Origin: Hawksworthiomyces lignivorus
Taxonomy: Eukaryota > Ascomycota > Sordariomycetes > Ophiostomatales > Ophiostomataceae
Assembly: GCA_002917075.1 (NCBI GenBank)
Contig: NTMA01000094.1
Coordinates: 100,455 to 164,454 of the forward strand
DNA length: 64,000 nucleotides
Reading direction: 5' to 3'
Part shown: piece after piece, positions 1 through 11,618 of the stretch
Layout: the number at the start of each line of letters is the position of its first letter
Numbering within the stretch: position 1 is the first letter of the stretch
Notes under the pieces: generated by a model
The model's database searches: none
What the model was told of the DNA's origin: nothing
Seen by the model: the letters and a program-made list of their open reading frames with translations, nothing else
Position numbers and translations under genes: made by a program

Positions 1-325
1 CATCGTACACTAGCCAGCTGTCCAGGTTGACCACAGCCCCGTTGGGACTGTTGACATCGTTGCTGGTTGTGGTTCCTAAAACCAAATACTAGTCGCAAAG
101 CAGGTAGGGATCCAGCAATTGAATATGATCAGCTAGAAGATCCTAAATAGCTGTTTTTGATTAGTTTGATCTACAGATATTTACGAAGTAGTCTGTCTAC
201 TGTGAAAGTACTCGCTCTGGTGCTTTTGTTCGCCCCCGATTAAGATAGAGAGCATACATACAATGGTAGAACCCCCGTCATCCAATCAAGAACCACCCAC
301 TACAATGGCGGCATACCTCCAAAAA

Positions 326-397
326 TCTTCCGTAGTATAGTGGTCAGTATGTAGCCTTGTCACGGCTAAGACCCGGGTTCAATTCCCGGCGGGAGAG
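326..397 (+). tRNA. tRNA-Asp (GTC)
   Basis: This is a complete tRNA cloverleaf of 72 nt. The 7-bp acceptor stem is TCTTCCG (326-332) with CGGGAGA (390-396), followed by a G discriminator at 397. The anticodon stem TAGCC/GGCTA encloses the loop TTGTCAC, giving anticodon GTC (Asp). The T-arm is CCGGG-TTCAATT-CCCGG. There is no intron. A poly(A) tract starts 66 nt downstream, which raises the alternative that this is the head of a tRNA-derived SINE; the intact acceptor stem favours a functional gene. Confidence 0.9.
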
Positions 398-1200
398 AAT
401 TTAATTTTTTAGTCGCTAAAAGCACTGTAAGTTCTTTATGTAGTGTAATGGTAGTGCGATTTTAAAAAAAAAAAAAAAAAAAAAAAATCCGAGACCTGGT
501 GGTGTTAGTTAAAAGGAGGATGTCAGCCATAAGGCATCGCAGCTAGCAACAGACGGTTCAAGTTCTTCTGAAACGGTACTGAAAGAAAGGGGTATGAGAA
601 ATAATTGCGACTTGAATAGAAATAGAAATAACAATAGGATAGGTCACTACACGCTGAAGATTGGTCAAATAGTTTTTAGTAGCAACCAAAAGAATATAAA
701 GCAAGAAGACTTATGGTACCTATCTACCTACCTACCTTCTCTTTATGACTCCAGCCTCCAATGCTCCAAATTCACTCTCAGCCTCAGTCCCATTGATTAT
801 GGTGGTCTCACGTAACTAGTTGTCCCAATCTCCCAGGAGCACTAAAAAATTCGTCACACTATAGGAACGTAATGGCAATTAGGCCTACCTCAATTTTCAA
901 ATTGCATTAGCTATAGACTGTTACGAAGTGCGCTGGCACAGTGGTGATTAGCTCTAGTGAAGGATTTAAGCGCTGGGTACTTTAATAGCGATCTTATTAT
1001 CGTATGATGCAGCGATAAGCCCTCACGCCGCCGTAACATAGACCGAAAAATTTACCTTACGCAGGTGAAAGAAGCTACAGCACAACATCTCTGGGAAAGG
1101 AATCTTTTCTGAGGATATTCATGTAGAATATTCGACTGTTGCACAGCTTAGCTAAGAGAATGACAGGAAGACCAAAAAAAATAAGAAAGGAGGAATATCG
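398..1200. other. gene-poor DNA between two tRNA genes
   Basis: Apart from the tRNA-like fragment and A-tract at 441-487, I see no gene here. The only frame longer than 70 codons (594-815) has low-complexity N/R-rich composition and no family resemblance. Confidence 0.5.
441..487 (+). repeat. tRNA-like 5' fragment followed by A(24) tract
   Basis: At 441-460 there is a sequence resembling the 5' part and A-box of a tRNA (TAGTGTAATGG), without any 3' half. It runs directly into an uninterrupted stretch of about 24 adenines (464-487). This looks like a truncated retroposed tRNA copy or the tail of a short tRNA-derived element that begins with the tRNA-Asp at 326. I saw no flanking target-site duplication. 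Confidence 0.4.
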
Positions 1201-1286
1201 TGATCAAACACGGGCTTGAACCGTGGACCTTCGCGGAGCAGAAGAATCTGTTAACACGAAGTCATAACCATCTAGACCATTTGACC
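1201..1286 (-). tRNA. tRNA-Val (AAC) with 12-nt intron
   Basis: Read on the minus strand, the acceptor stem is GGTCAAA (1286-1280) pairing with TTTGATC (1208-1202), with an A discriminator at 1201. The T-arm is CACGG-TTCAAGC-CCGTG. The anticodon stem TCGTG/CGCGA closes a loop TTAACA...C with anticodon AAC at 1252-1250, preceded by the required U33. About 12 nt (1248-1237) lie one base 3' of the anticodon, the canonical position of tRNA introns. Removing them leaves a 74-nt tRNA. The sequence TGGTCTAGATGGTTATGAC is typical of the valine D-arm. Confidence 0.88.
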
Positions 1287-1630
1287 AGGAGTCGATGAAA
1301 TTCGGTTTTGTCAAATCCACATCAAATGGGGCGCTTGGCGGAGTCGGCTACGGCTTCTACTTAGGCAAACATAACTATCCTGTATCCGTTACCATTTTAA
1401 TAATAGCACGAGAAACGATTGTATCAACAGAAATAATTTTCCATTCTGGCATAGTGATCTCTTAAGGCATTATCGTAGACGAAAGTTGGCACTTGTGAAT
1501 ACGTTAGAAAAAGATAAAATCGCCAAAGAAACATCACATTTTCTTCATTCTAGGTATATTAATTTAAATATTTAACCAAAACACACCTGCTTTTTCCTTT
1601 TACTACGAGGTCGACGTTTCTATAGCTACC

Positions 1631-2077
1631 ATGTATCCAGAGATCTTCAGCGTACTTGAGGAGCTGCTCTTTTGCCTGTCGTGGGTGGTTCACCTCGGCA
1701 ACAAAAGAAACCTTGTCGAACACGGTGAAGAGAACGACAACGACCTCTACGACTCTTCACTCAAGGCGTGGTCGATCGAGTGCACCATCAATTCCTTGGA
1801 AAGCCACTCTGTGAGTACGCCGGCCGACAGCCCCAACCTGCTGACTGACATCTCAGAGAGTGTACAGGATGTATTGTTCATCTACTTCTATGGAGACGCC
1901 TACATCGTAAACGTGATGTTACTGTAGTCAAACATAGATCAAGTGCACGATTTGCTATTCCTGTACGAGCTCGTCAACCCGAATCTGATGTATGGATCGT
2001 TTAGACTGCTTTGGTTGACTTTCATCGCTACCTTCGAATCCGAGATCGCTGAGCTACAGGTATCCTTCAAATTTTAA
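1631..2077 (+). pseudogene. broken reading frame of unknown family
   Basis: A 98-codon frame starts with ATG at 1631 and stops at TAG 1925-1927. The same frame then stays open for another 49 codons to TAA at 2075-2077. The part after the TAG has a protein-like hydrophobic composition (short stretches such as LLFLYELVNPNLMYG and WLTFIATFESEIAEL), suggesting that the TAG interrupts a formerly longer gene. I do not recognise the family. Chance openness is possible because no splice signals, promoter or domain can be seen. Confidence 0.25.
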
Positions 2078-2686
2078 TATCCCATCGCCGAACAATGCAG
2101 AAGGCTTACGTACTTTGAAGAGACCTTACGGATCATCGAGTATGTCGAAGGCCAATCCCATTGCAGCGGGGGCGAGCAGGGACGAAGACGTCACAGAGGT
2201 AGACTTTATGCAGAGAAAGACATCATGCAGGATTACATAACGAACTAACCGAATTGAAGACAAGTCTATCACGGCCACTTTCTGAGCGGAGCTACCATTA
2301 TTCATTTTTACGGTGCTAAATTTTACAAGTACTGTTACATGGCATAAAGTTGCATTCAAATTGTTGCAATGTAAAAGGTTCGTCAAGCAAGTACAAGTTC
2401 TGTCTTGATAACATGTTATAAGCTATTATTGCCCATACGATACCTAAGGTGTCGCCGTTCTCTCTAAGATGGTGCTCTGCAGTTAAGCCTACGGGAGACC
2501 AAGCAGACTAAGCAAAATCCCCAGGTGTCCCCACTGAATACCTCGGCATTAGCGCTACCCCATTCGGTTCTTGCCCTTCTCTTACAGCATATAAACCAAC
2601 ACTGGTGCCATCGAAACTCGAGAACATGCAATCAGCAACACTCTCATTGAACAATTATCTGCTGAAAATCATCTGACCACATCACC

Positions 2687-4371
2687 ATGTCGAATCCCCC
2701 CGCTCTTGTACCCTTTGCCGAGCCACCATGGCTCCGTGGCCTGCCCTCGCCCTACTTCGACGACTCCCACAGGAAGCTGCAGGCGGATTGTAGGCGATTC
2801 ATTGATGAGCACTTAAATCGACATGCGCTCGAATGGGAGACGGCTGAAGAAGTCCCTCCTCATGTATTTGGCGAATTCGCACGAGGTGGATTCCTGATCC
2901 CGGCCTTGCCGGCGCCTCTGCCAGTTACTTGGCTAAAAAAGCTTGGCATCACAAAGATGCCAGGCGACATCCCGGTCGAGGACTGGAACACCCTGCATAG
3001 CCTGATCTATGCTGACGAGGTAAAGACACTATTCACCTTTGATATAAGAGAGACCACTCAGATCTCCCATTTCTCACACGCCTGGTCCGCCTAGATGAGC
3101 CGCGCAGGCCTTGCTGGTCCTTGTGGTGCTATAACGACTGGCATGGCCTTCGGCGTGCCACCCCTGTTGCTATATGCCGATGCACAGCTGCAAGAGCGTG
3201 TCGTGCCGGATCTGCTTCGGGGAACCAAGCGCGCCTGCATTGCTATCACAGAGCCAGAGTAAGAGTCATTCAACACGCGCCTCTTTTTTTTTTCTATCTC
3301 TTTCACTTGAGAAATACACAGATGGAGAAATATAACTGATCGTGTTTGTTTCGCGGACTTAGCGCGGGGTCAGATGTAGCTAATATCACAACGACCGCAA
3401 AGCTCTCCAGCTGTGGCAAGTACTACATCGTCGACGGAACCAAGAAGTGGATCACAAATGGAGTCATGGCAGACTACGCAACCACGGCTGTTCGAACAGG
3501 TCCGGAGGGCTCGGGAGCTCGTGGAATCTCGCTACTGTTGATACCACTGAAGAATCAGAAGGGTGTAGCTACTCGGCGGCTCAAGGTATCTGGGCAGATT
3601 TCTGCCGGAACAAGCTTCATTGAGCTAGACGAGGTCAAGGTCCCCCGCGAGAATCTCATCGGCGAGGAAGGTAAGGGTATGAGCTACATCATGAACAACT
3701 TCAATCATGAGCGGCTGTATATCTCCATTGGGGTGACCAGACAGGCTAGGGTGGCTCTTAGCTCGGCATTTGCATATTGTCTCAAACGTGAGGCGTTTGG
3801 CAAGGTAAAAAAAATTGTATCCTCTACATTGCAAAAGCGCGGTCCCCAGCTGACTTACATCGCCTCAAATAGCCATTGATCGACCAACCTGTCGTGCGGC
3901 ACAGAATTGCAAAGTGCGCTGCAATGCTAGAGTCGCAAACGGCATGGGTGGAGTCGTTTGCATATCAGGTTTCCAACATGTCCAAAAAGGATGCCGACAG
4001 GGAGTTGGGCGGTCTGACCGCTCTCTGTAAAGCCAATGCAGGAATCGTTCTGGACGAGTGCGCACGCTGTGCCGTTTTGCTTTTTGGAGGAAACGGCTAC
4101 ACTCGTACCGGTCAGGGAGAAATCGCAGAAAGTAAGTTCATTTGTGTCTGACTAGAAGCCTTCTCCACACTGTCGCTCTCTTTCATCGAGCGTGATTTTC
4201 CTTTGCATCTTGGCCCCCGCTAATCAAAAACCAACAGAAATATGGCGCGAAGTTCCTGGAGCCAAGATTCCCGGTGGCAGCGAAGATGTCTTGCTCGACC
4301 TGGCTATAAGACAGATGGTCAAACTATTCCGCGACCAGACGAATTCGCTGAATAAAGGATCAAGGCTATAA
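2687..4371 (+). CDS. acyl-CoA dehydrogenase family protein
   Basis: FAD-dependent acyl-CoA dehydrogenase-fold enzyme, expected to oxidise an acyl-CoA thioester at the alpha,beta bond in fatty- or branched-acid breakdown. Five exons: 2687-3019, 3095-3258, 3363-3804, 3873-4131 and 4238-4371, joined in consistent phase to give 443 aa. The second junction recreates the family flavin-binding motif TEPDAGSDV. The middle domain carries GTKKWITNG, and the C-terminal helical domain ends with FGGNGYT and GGSEDV, the region that holds the catalytic base in this superfamily. Length is near the family norm of 380-440. The start at 2687 (ACCATGTC context) follows a TATA-like element near 2592. No targeting peptide is obvious, so the compartment is uncertain, and the substrate cannot be read from sequence. 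It ends tail-to-tail with the carrier at 4949-6794. Confidence 0.9.
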
Positions 4372-4948
4372 TATGCTTAGGCGACAGAGTTTTATAGCTC
4401 CGGGGATCGTGTAGAATTCATGCCAATATCCAAATTTATATACGACAACCATACACTCAACAAGTTTGAAATATAAAATACGTAGTTGGTAAACAAACGG
4501 GAGCATCAGACAGGACCCAGAACTAAGAGGAAATCTGTCAACTGGTCATGATGATAGATAACTCGACCTGACTAATGAAAAAATCTATTTTTTTTTAGGC
4601 CGAGGTTGTTTAGTTCTCAAGACAGATGCTGTATCGCAATGAGTGAGTCAGCTATACCAACAGGGGGAAAAGGCACAACTGTGTGGACAGTACCCCTGGG
4701 ACATGTTTCAGCATTTGTAGTGTCACACTAGTCTGCAACCTTCGCGTATTAGGGCGAAGAGATATTAGTATCGACACCGCCCCAGGTAGACACGGTCATA
4801 TGACGCCACAAGCCCACAAAGGCAAGATTTATGCACTATGTGGGCATTCTCCATCCTGGCACATTCAGAGGTTCAAAATGTCTACATTAAAGGGCTATAG
4901 AAAATAGGGACATCGACTCAGTCGTGAAAAATGAAGTCTTACTTATTT
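4372..4948. other. convergent intergenic region
   Basis: This 577-bp space lies between the 3' ends of two convergent genes and contains A/T-rich stretches. I see no gene or repeat in it. Confidence 0.5.
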
Positions 4949-6794
4949 AGTATACATAGACAAAGTTCGGGTTCATTTTGTCAGTGAGGTCTTCAAATGC
5001 AGTGGTGTTAAGGCCATCAGTGTCATTGTATACAATGCCCTGAGCCCGCAGGGCCTCTCTCTGCTTCTCTTTCTGCTTGTTTTCCCAAATAAACGCAAAA
5101 CGCATGATGAAAAATAGTATCAGCTCTAGAATGTTGGCAACCAAAAGCGATCCGATGCCTAGATGATAAGATGGCGCTTGGTTGTCTTTGTAGAAAAAGG
5201 GGCTGGAAATACTGCCAATGCAGGAGCCAAACCAAATGAGACCAGCCACGATCATCTTCTTGGATTGGCCACCGGTGTTGCTTGTAACGAGAGAAAGGCC
5301 AATAATGAAAGAGGCTTGGTAGGACCCGGTAAGATAGCTGCGTATATTAATATTGTATTAGCATGTTTCTGATTTGTAGCCAAATGAGATAGATAAATGC
5401 AAGTTTATATGCTCAAAAGAGCCACCATCTTACAAGCATATGAGACGTCCGACGTAGGCATCTGTTGGGGCCAGCAAGAATCCCAAAGCGCCGGCAATTG
5501 TGGGAAGCATAAAGAGAGCGCACACCAATGTGCGGCTATTTCGCGGCATATACTTGTTTGCGACTGCACCGAGCACGATCCAAATGACCACGATCACACC
5601 TTGTGGAATGTTCAACAGTGCAGTGTCTAGCGTGTTGAATCCAAGACCCTGAATGACAAGTGTGGAGAAGTTGGAAATACCTCCATTAGGGACAGCGCCT
5701 AAAAAGCCGAGAAAGAAATAAAGCCAGGTCTTGTAGTCGAGAAAGCCTTCTTTTATGTGAGCCCAGTTTATTCCCTTCTGCTCGAAGCGGGTTTGGTTTC
5801 GTCGCATCCGTGCAATCATGAGAAGCTTTTCGTCGTGCGTAAATCCTCGAAAAGTCGCAGGTGAGTTGGGAAGTGCCAGAAACAGGATAACGGCCCAGAA
5901 TGAACAAAGAGCGCCGACGGTGAGAAACTCATATCGCCAAGATGCAAGGTCGCCCTTGATGTTACCGATACCGTAGCCTAAATTGACATGTTAAAAAGAA
6001 ATTACAAGCTGTACACTGGGCATCCAATGCTGTGCTGATCACGAACCTAAGAGACCACCGCCAGCCACACCAATCCCGTTCCACGCATACCAGGCCGATA
6101 TGCGGGATGGCTGCTCTTCTTGGGTATAGAACATTGCCGTAAAAGCCATAAAGGCCGGATCCGCAATGGATTCAAAGGCACCCGAAATAACGCGAAGTGC
6201 TGCAAGAGTTGCGAAATTGTTCGACGCGGCTTGGCACATGAGAAAAACGCCCCAAAGGAATATGTTTAGAGAAAGGTACCAAGCAGGAGGGCTTCTCTGC
6301 ATGATGAAATTGGACGGAATAGACCATCCTAGCCAACCGAAGTAAAATATGCTTGAGAGCCATGAGTATTGGTTACCGTGGAGGTTGAGATCCTTTTTGA
6401 TACCGAAGATTGCTGCATAGGAAAGAGTCGTTTTATCTACATACTAATGTAAAGAAAATCAATATTAAGACTGGAAACAACAAATATAAATTCCCCTGTC
6501 GTAGAAAGGTAGCCACATAACGGTAGAGATATAAGGCACAGGCCATGCATGACTTACGTAAAAGAAGTAGCAGATACCCAAAAGCAGTAGAATGCGAAGG
6601 TCAAGTTTCCGAACAAGCTTTCTCTCCTCGGCAGTATCAATAGCATCGTCATTGGGATATCGCTCTAGAGCCTCACGGTAGAGCTCTTGATGTGCCAATG
6701 TATCTTGATCTGGAAGAGCTTTGGTGCTTTCGACATGATCGCAGTCACCGTTGGCGGCTTGGTGGTCGCCGACTTTAATAGTGTCTATATCCAT
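4947..6794 (-). CDS. MFS carrier, Dal5/ACS (anion:cation symporter) family
   Basis: Plasma-membrane major-facilitator carrier of the fungal Dal5/Tna1 type, a family that imports organic anions such as allantoate, nicotinate, pantothenate, biotin precursors and sulfonates. Exons on the minus strand: 6794-6558, 6443-6047, 5977-5434 and 5337-4947, giving 522 aa, normal for the family. Visible hallmarks are a charged cytosolic N-terminus of about 70 residues, DKTTLSYAA in the first transmembrane segment, repeated hydrophobic helices, a central hydrophilic loop containing FTHDEKLLM and RMRRNQT, and the C-terminal LTDKMNPNF signature. Introns are 114, 69 and 96 nt. The first intron needs the acceptor CATTAG at 6444 to restore YVDKTTL. 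The gene is divergent from the sugar-acid dehydratase at 7561, and the shared 766-bp promoter carries CreA-like motifs. Substrate is unknown; an acidic sugar-derived anion would fit the neighbour. Confidence 0.9.
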
Positions 6795-7560
6795 CGTTCA
6801 TGATATACCGTTGAGGTCGTAACTAGGCAAGAAGAGTCAACGTTGTTGCAAAGTAGCAACAGAATACTGGGTCATTGCTGGTTGCAAAAATGTGTGTTTT
6901 CTTGAGGACGACGCTGCTTGGATTTTTATGTTATTTTTCGAATCCACAGCAACTATAGTTCCTTTCTATCTCGATTCTTTTAATAGTGTCTCGTGTCCCA
7001 GTTGGTACTAGTCCTCAGACTGGGGATGTGGGGAGAAATCTGGGGAGGTGACTTGTAAGTGCCGTAATGCCGGTACTTGTGCTGTGATTGGCTAAACAAG
7101 AAAACTAGGATGATGAGCCTCGCACATCGCCAATTTTCCGTGACCGGAATGGGCCAACTTCTTCGTCTCAGTGACCTGCCGATGCACCGGATAATGATGA
7201 TTGATTGGTCAGTGAAGTCAGTATTGGAGTAAATGGAGGTATAAATCCACTTAATGAAAGACCGTAGGACCGGATGCTTTCTTTTTATTGGGAACTTGTC
7301 ACCCTATGCCATGGAGAAGATGGTGCTTGTGTCCCGCCAAAGTTATGACTTGTGGTAAGCTTTCTTGGCTGTAGAGAGATGGCCGGCTTCGGATGGCCTA
7401 TCTATAATGGCATGCATACTTAAAGAAAGCAATATTTGGAGTGTGGTTCAGGGAAAAGGAAGTATGGCCCTACTAGGATTCTGTTGTTTTCGACGCCTAA
7501 CCTCACTACATACTCCTTGCACGTCTAATATTTCCATCTCTAAACTGACGCTCTCTTACC
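6795..7560. other. shared divergent promoter region
   Basis: This 766-bp spacer separates the divergent starts of the Dal5-type carrier and the sugar-acid dehydratase. It contains no convincing gene. A cluster of CreA-type motifs lies at 7020-7045 (separate entry). Confidence 0.6.
7020..7045 (+). promoter_or_regulatory. cluster of three CreA-type (SYGGRG) motifs
   Basis: CTGGGG at 7020-7025, GTGGGG at 7028-7033 and CTGGGG at 7040-7045 all match the SYGGRG consensus of the fungal carbon-catabolite repressor CreA/Cre1, in one orientation within 26 bp. They lie between two divergent catabolic genes. Closely spaced pairs are the arrangement usually associated with functional CreA control. Binding itself is inferred. 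Confidence 0.55.
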
Positions 7561-9202
7561 ATGTCACCAAGTATTGTAAATGGAGCCACAGAGGCAGCTC
7601 ACCTGTCTATCTATGACGTCCAAATCGTGGGAGTCGAGACCTATGGTGCGTGTTGTTGGCGGATTTCTGTGCACATTTGACTCTTGCGCATGACCATAGA
7701 AAGCCATGCTCACCTGACGCATTCACTACTAGACTTGCGATTCCCTACCAGCTTAGACGCATCTGGCTCAGATGCCATGAATCCCGCTGGAGACTATAGT
7801 GCAGCCCACGTTCGCCTCAAGACAAATACTCATCTCACTGGACATGGCATCTCGTTTACCATCGGCCGAGGCAACGACCTTTGTACAGCAGCTGCTCGCC
7901 AGATTGGAGAGCGGCTTATCGGCAAGACCCTCGGCGAGCTCACGAAGGACATGGGCAAGACGTGGCGGTATCTCGTTGCAGACTCTCAGCTCCGGTGGGT
8001 GGGTCCCGAGAAGGGCATCATACATCTAGGCCTGAGTTCGTGCGTCAACGCTCTCTGGGATCTGTGGGGTAGATTTCTGGAAAAGCCGCTCTGGAAGCTC
8101 GTATGCGACATGAGCCCCGAGGAATTTGTGAGATGCATCGACTTCCGGTACATCCAGGATGCCATTACACCAGAAGAAGCGGTTGCTTTGTTGCAGAAGA
8201 TGGTCCCCAGCAAGGAAGAGCGACTTAAGGACGCACACAAGAACGAAGCCGTCCCTGCATACACAACTCAGGCAGGGTGGTTGGGGTTTACAGACGAGAG
8301 AATGAAAGAACTGATCCAGCAAAGCCTCGATGCTGGCATGGACAAGTTCAAGCTGAAGGTTGGCGGAAATGTCGCAGATGACCTACGCCGCCTCAAAATC
8401 GCACGCGACATTATCGGTCCTGACCGCATACTCATGATTGATGCAAACCAGGTCTGGACCGTGCCAGAAGCCATTGAAATCATGCAAAAATTTGTCCCGT
8501 TCAAGCCTTTGTAAGTTTTATACCATATCTAGCTCTATTTTCCATGCCGGAGTTCACACCATGGGGTGAGATACATAGCTAATATACGTTGTCCGGCAGG
8601 TTCATCGAAGAACCAACTTCCCCGGATGACATACTGGGCCACGCGGCGATCAGGAAATCATTGAAACCTTACGGAGTCGGAGTTGCAACTGGCGAGCACT
8701 GTCAAAATCGTATTATTTTTAAGCAGCTCCTCCAGGCCGAAGCGATTGACTACTGCCAGATTGACGCATGTCGATTAGGCGGCGTCAATGAAGTTCTGGC
8801 GGTTTTGTTAATGGCCAAGAAGTGAGAAAACTCTTCTTCTAACCTCCCTTCCTTCTCCCGGGGGTAGTGTATGTAACATCGTGCTAATAATTCTCTGCTA
8901 GGTTCAACATTCCCGTAGTCCCTCATAGCGGAGGTATCGGTCTGAACGAATATACGCAACACTTGGCACTTCTGAACTATGTCTGTGTCTCGGGTCAGAA
9001 GAGCCTCCTAGAACACATAAACTCTTTTAGCCAGGTGCTTAAAAACCCGGTTCAGATGGAAAATGGTTATTTTCTCACTCCATGGGAAGTTGGATACAGC
9101 GTGGAATACAAGCCTGAAGCAATTGCCACGTATGAGTATCCGAGTGGCACGTTCTGGCAAAGTGAGCAGGGCCAGAAAATCATAAATGGACCAAACTTGT
9201 AA
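7561..9202 (+). CDS. L-galactonate / L-fuconate dehydratase (enolase superfamily)
   Basis: Mandelate racemase/enolase-superfamily dehydratase converting an aldonic acid (L-galactonate in D-galacturonate breakdown, or L-fuconate) to its 2-keto-3-deoxy acid in the cytosol, Mg2+ dependent. Four exons: 7561-7645, 7733-8510, 8600-8821 and 8902-9202, giving 461 aa, as expected. The start at 7561 comes from a short first exon whose junction recreates the family motif DLRFPTS; a start inside the intron would lose it. Active-site signatures are visible: the K-x-K base pair in KFKLK (about residues 233-237), metal ligands in MIDANQVW (about 265) and [20 protein letters not shown], and the C-terminal PHSGGIGL. 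Introns of 87, 89 and 80 nt, the first with CTGAC. Similarity alone does not separate L-galactonate from L-fuconate specificity. The next gene downstream, on the other strand, is a Zn2Cys6 regulator, a likely local controller. Confidence 0.88.
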
Positions 9203-9310
9203 ATTAGTATGGCTTCTGCACTGAGGTAGAATTTTGTGTTTTTCTTTTTGCAGACGTCTTATGTACTAATATATATAGAGTGCTGTTTCTAACCTAGTTG
9301 CGACTTCTGT

Positions 9311-11618
9311 CTACACTGACGGAAAGAGGCTCTGAAATAATGTATCATCATCGAACCATCCATCAAATAAATGAAGTTGGCATTCAATGTCATCACATTG
9401 TCCCATAAACGTAGATGTTTCCATCCCGGCTGATGGCATCACATTGAGGACTTCTCGTTCTCCACCGAAGATGCTGTTATCTGCAGAAAATTCTGACACA
9501 GACAGGGGAAGAGTCCTAGAGACTCTATCTTGCCCTTGGGAAAGTGTGTAGCCGAACCCTACCCTGCGGTCGCCAACTGAGAATGTCTCATGCAGTGCGG
9601 GTGAAAAGGTCACTCCATTTCCCTCAGCCGCATTTTTAGCTCGCAGAGGGCGTTTTGGCCGATCAGGCCTTGACTGGCTATTAACCGACATCTGGCTCTC
9701 TTGGCCGTCAACGCTATCTGGCAGGCTCGATGCTGCGAGCTGGAAGATGTCATGATAAAAATTCGCATGCCAATACGTTTGGCCGAGCTGCTTTAAGATT
9801 CCTATGCAAACATTGAAGCGCTTCTTTGACAGCTCGTAGCTACTCATATCTGCAGCGTGGCGCATCGACTGCATTTGTACTATGAGTGCTGGCAGAATTA
9901 CAGTAACACTGTCAGGAGCGATATTAGAAACTGACAAATTTATACTGGCTGGAAATATCACACGGCATAGGTAATTCATACCTTTGTGTTGGCAAGTATT
10001 TCACCAAATCCAATTGCAGAAGCTCTTCAAGTAGCTCTGTAGAATCAGTCGCGACTGTTCGTGCGTCAATCGATGGTGGTCTAGAGGCGTCCACTCGATC
10101 TTTGTCCATTGTACTACTTGATTGCAAGACCGTAATCAAGACAACACTAGAGAATATTGTGAATCTCAAGCTATTGACATTGTGAAGGAGAGTGAAATAT
10201 GCTCACTTGTACATCAGATGAAGTAATGTCCTATATAAGAGAGGAACACTGCCATTTATGGGAGTGACAGAGCTATCGCTGTCTCGGCGGGAAGCAGGGC
10301 TGAGATTTGCTGACCACGTTCGCAAAGTCGATTCACATACTGAAATCTGGTTTCTCAACGATTCAGGCGCGACATACGGTAGGGATAAGACACCCTCGAT
10401 GTAGTAGCAAAGCTTGACCAAATCGGCGAACATTGCTTTTATTGCGAGATCGTCTTCAGTGTCTTGGTCTTCATCGAGGTCTGAGGCTGTTGGAAGGGGG
10501 ACGCTGCAGTCTAAGCTATTAATGTGCATAGGCCGGCTCGTTCCAAGAGAGATGAGTCTGTCTCTCACTAGGCAACACCACCAAATTCTCCCCCATAGCT
10601 TTCGTTCAGGAATTTGCCCGCAGTCTCGGTGCAACCCTGCACCTTGGACCAAGCCAATTGCTTGATGGGCCCAGTACCAAGTGTGCTTTTGCTCTGCGAT
10701 AGAAGGATAGTAGTGGCTCATGAGCAGCAGGGCTTGGATTGTCACAATATCGTCAGACTCGAAATCAAATTGATGGAGGTACTGTTGGTGTGATATTAGC
10801 GATACACATAAATGTGATGAGCGAAAAGAAATACAAATAGCTAGGATGTCAAAGTGTTCACAGACAATTACTTACGCGTGCCCGAGTGTGGAAGCAGCTT
10901 CGTGCTTGCCGCCGAGAAGAAAACTTCATTTCCTGAATGTGGTCCATCGGGATAGACTGAATCGTGGCAGTTAGTAAATTAAAGCAGGCTTGGCAAAAAG
11001 GATCAGGCGAAGTGTTGGGCATACGGCCACCGCAATAAAGACTATCGCCTGGAGAAGCAACAAGCTTGGTCCCTTTCCCTGATAGAGGGCAACTTCTGAA
11101 CTTTGTTTGTAAATGGCTAAGAACGAAGGCCGATCGATGACGGGGAAAAATGGATGGAAGACCCTAAAGTACGTAGAGACGCATTCATCTAAGATATGCT
11201 TCGGAGGCAAGTCAAAGGCGCCCTTGAGCTTCAGAAAGCGCATGTCGTCAGTGAATGCATTCGGGCTGTTGCCGTGAAAATCTGCCGCTTCGTCGCGAGG
11301 CACAATTGGCAGAATTAGCCCCCGTCTTTTACTCGAGGAAAGTGGCTGAGATCGACCACCGAGAGCAATGTTGCGGACGAATGCGTAATGAGGCATCTGG
11401 TGGCGCAGAACATGCTCGGGAAAATCGATGCGCGGCTCTGGGATTGCATTGGAAACATCTTGCATGCGGATCCTGCTCCGGCGTTTCTTCTTCGGCTCAA
11501 TCACGCATTGGAAACCGTCGACTTTGCATTTGGAGCAGGGGAGACCGACGTCGCTAGCATCACAGCGCGTTTTACGCGCATGACACGATGAGCAGGCCTT
11601 GGCTGCTCGTTTTACCAT
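9311..11618 (-). CDS. Zn2Cys6 fungal-specific transcription factor
   Basis: Nuclear binuclear-zinc-cluster regulator. Exons on the minus strand: 11618-11025, 10956-10876, 10781-10207, 10146-9982 and 9944-9311, giving 682 aa. The zinc cluster sits at the N-terminus with spacing C-x2-C-x6-C-x8-C-x2-C-x6-C, followed by a basic stretch (PKKKRRSRIR) that can act as linker or nuclear-localisation signal. The fungal-specific transcription factor middle homology domain spans the centre, with HTWYWAHQAIGLVQGAGLHRD and IWWCCLVRDRLISLGTSRP. The start chosen is the Met immediately before KRAAKACSSC; upstream in-frame Mets exist to 11708 but the intervening sequence looks non-coding. The last intron (9981-9945) is only 37 nt but is the only junction I found that keeps both flanking frames. 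The gene lies tail-to-tail with the dehydratase (108 bp apart), suggesting a local sugar-acid regulator; that role is inference. Confidence 0.87.

Noticed and set aside
594..815. 73-codon plus-strand frame near the first tRNA
   Set aside because: N/R-rich low-complexity start, no family features, no splice or promoter context.
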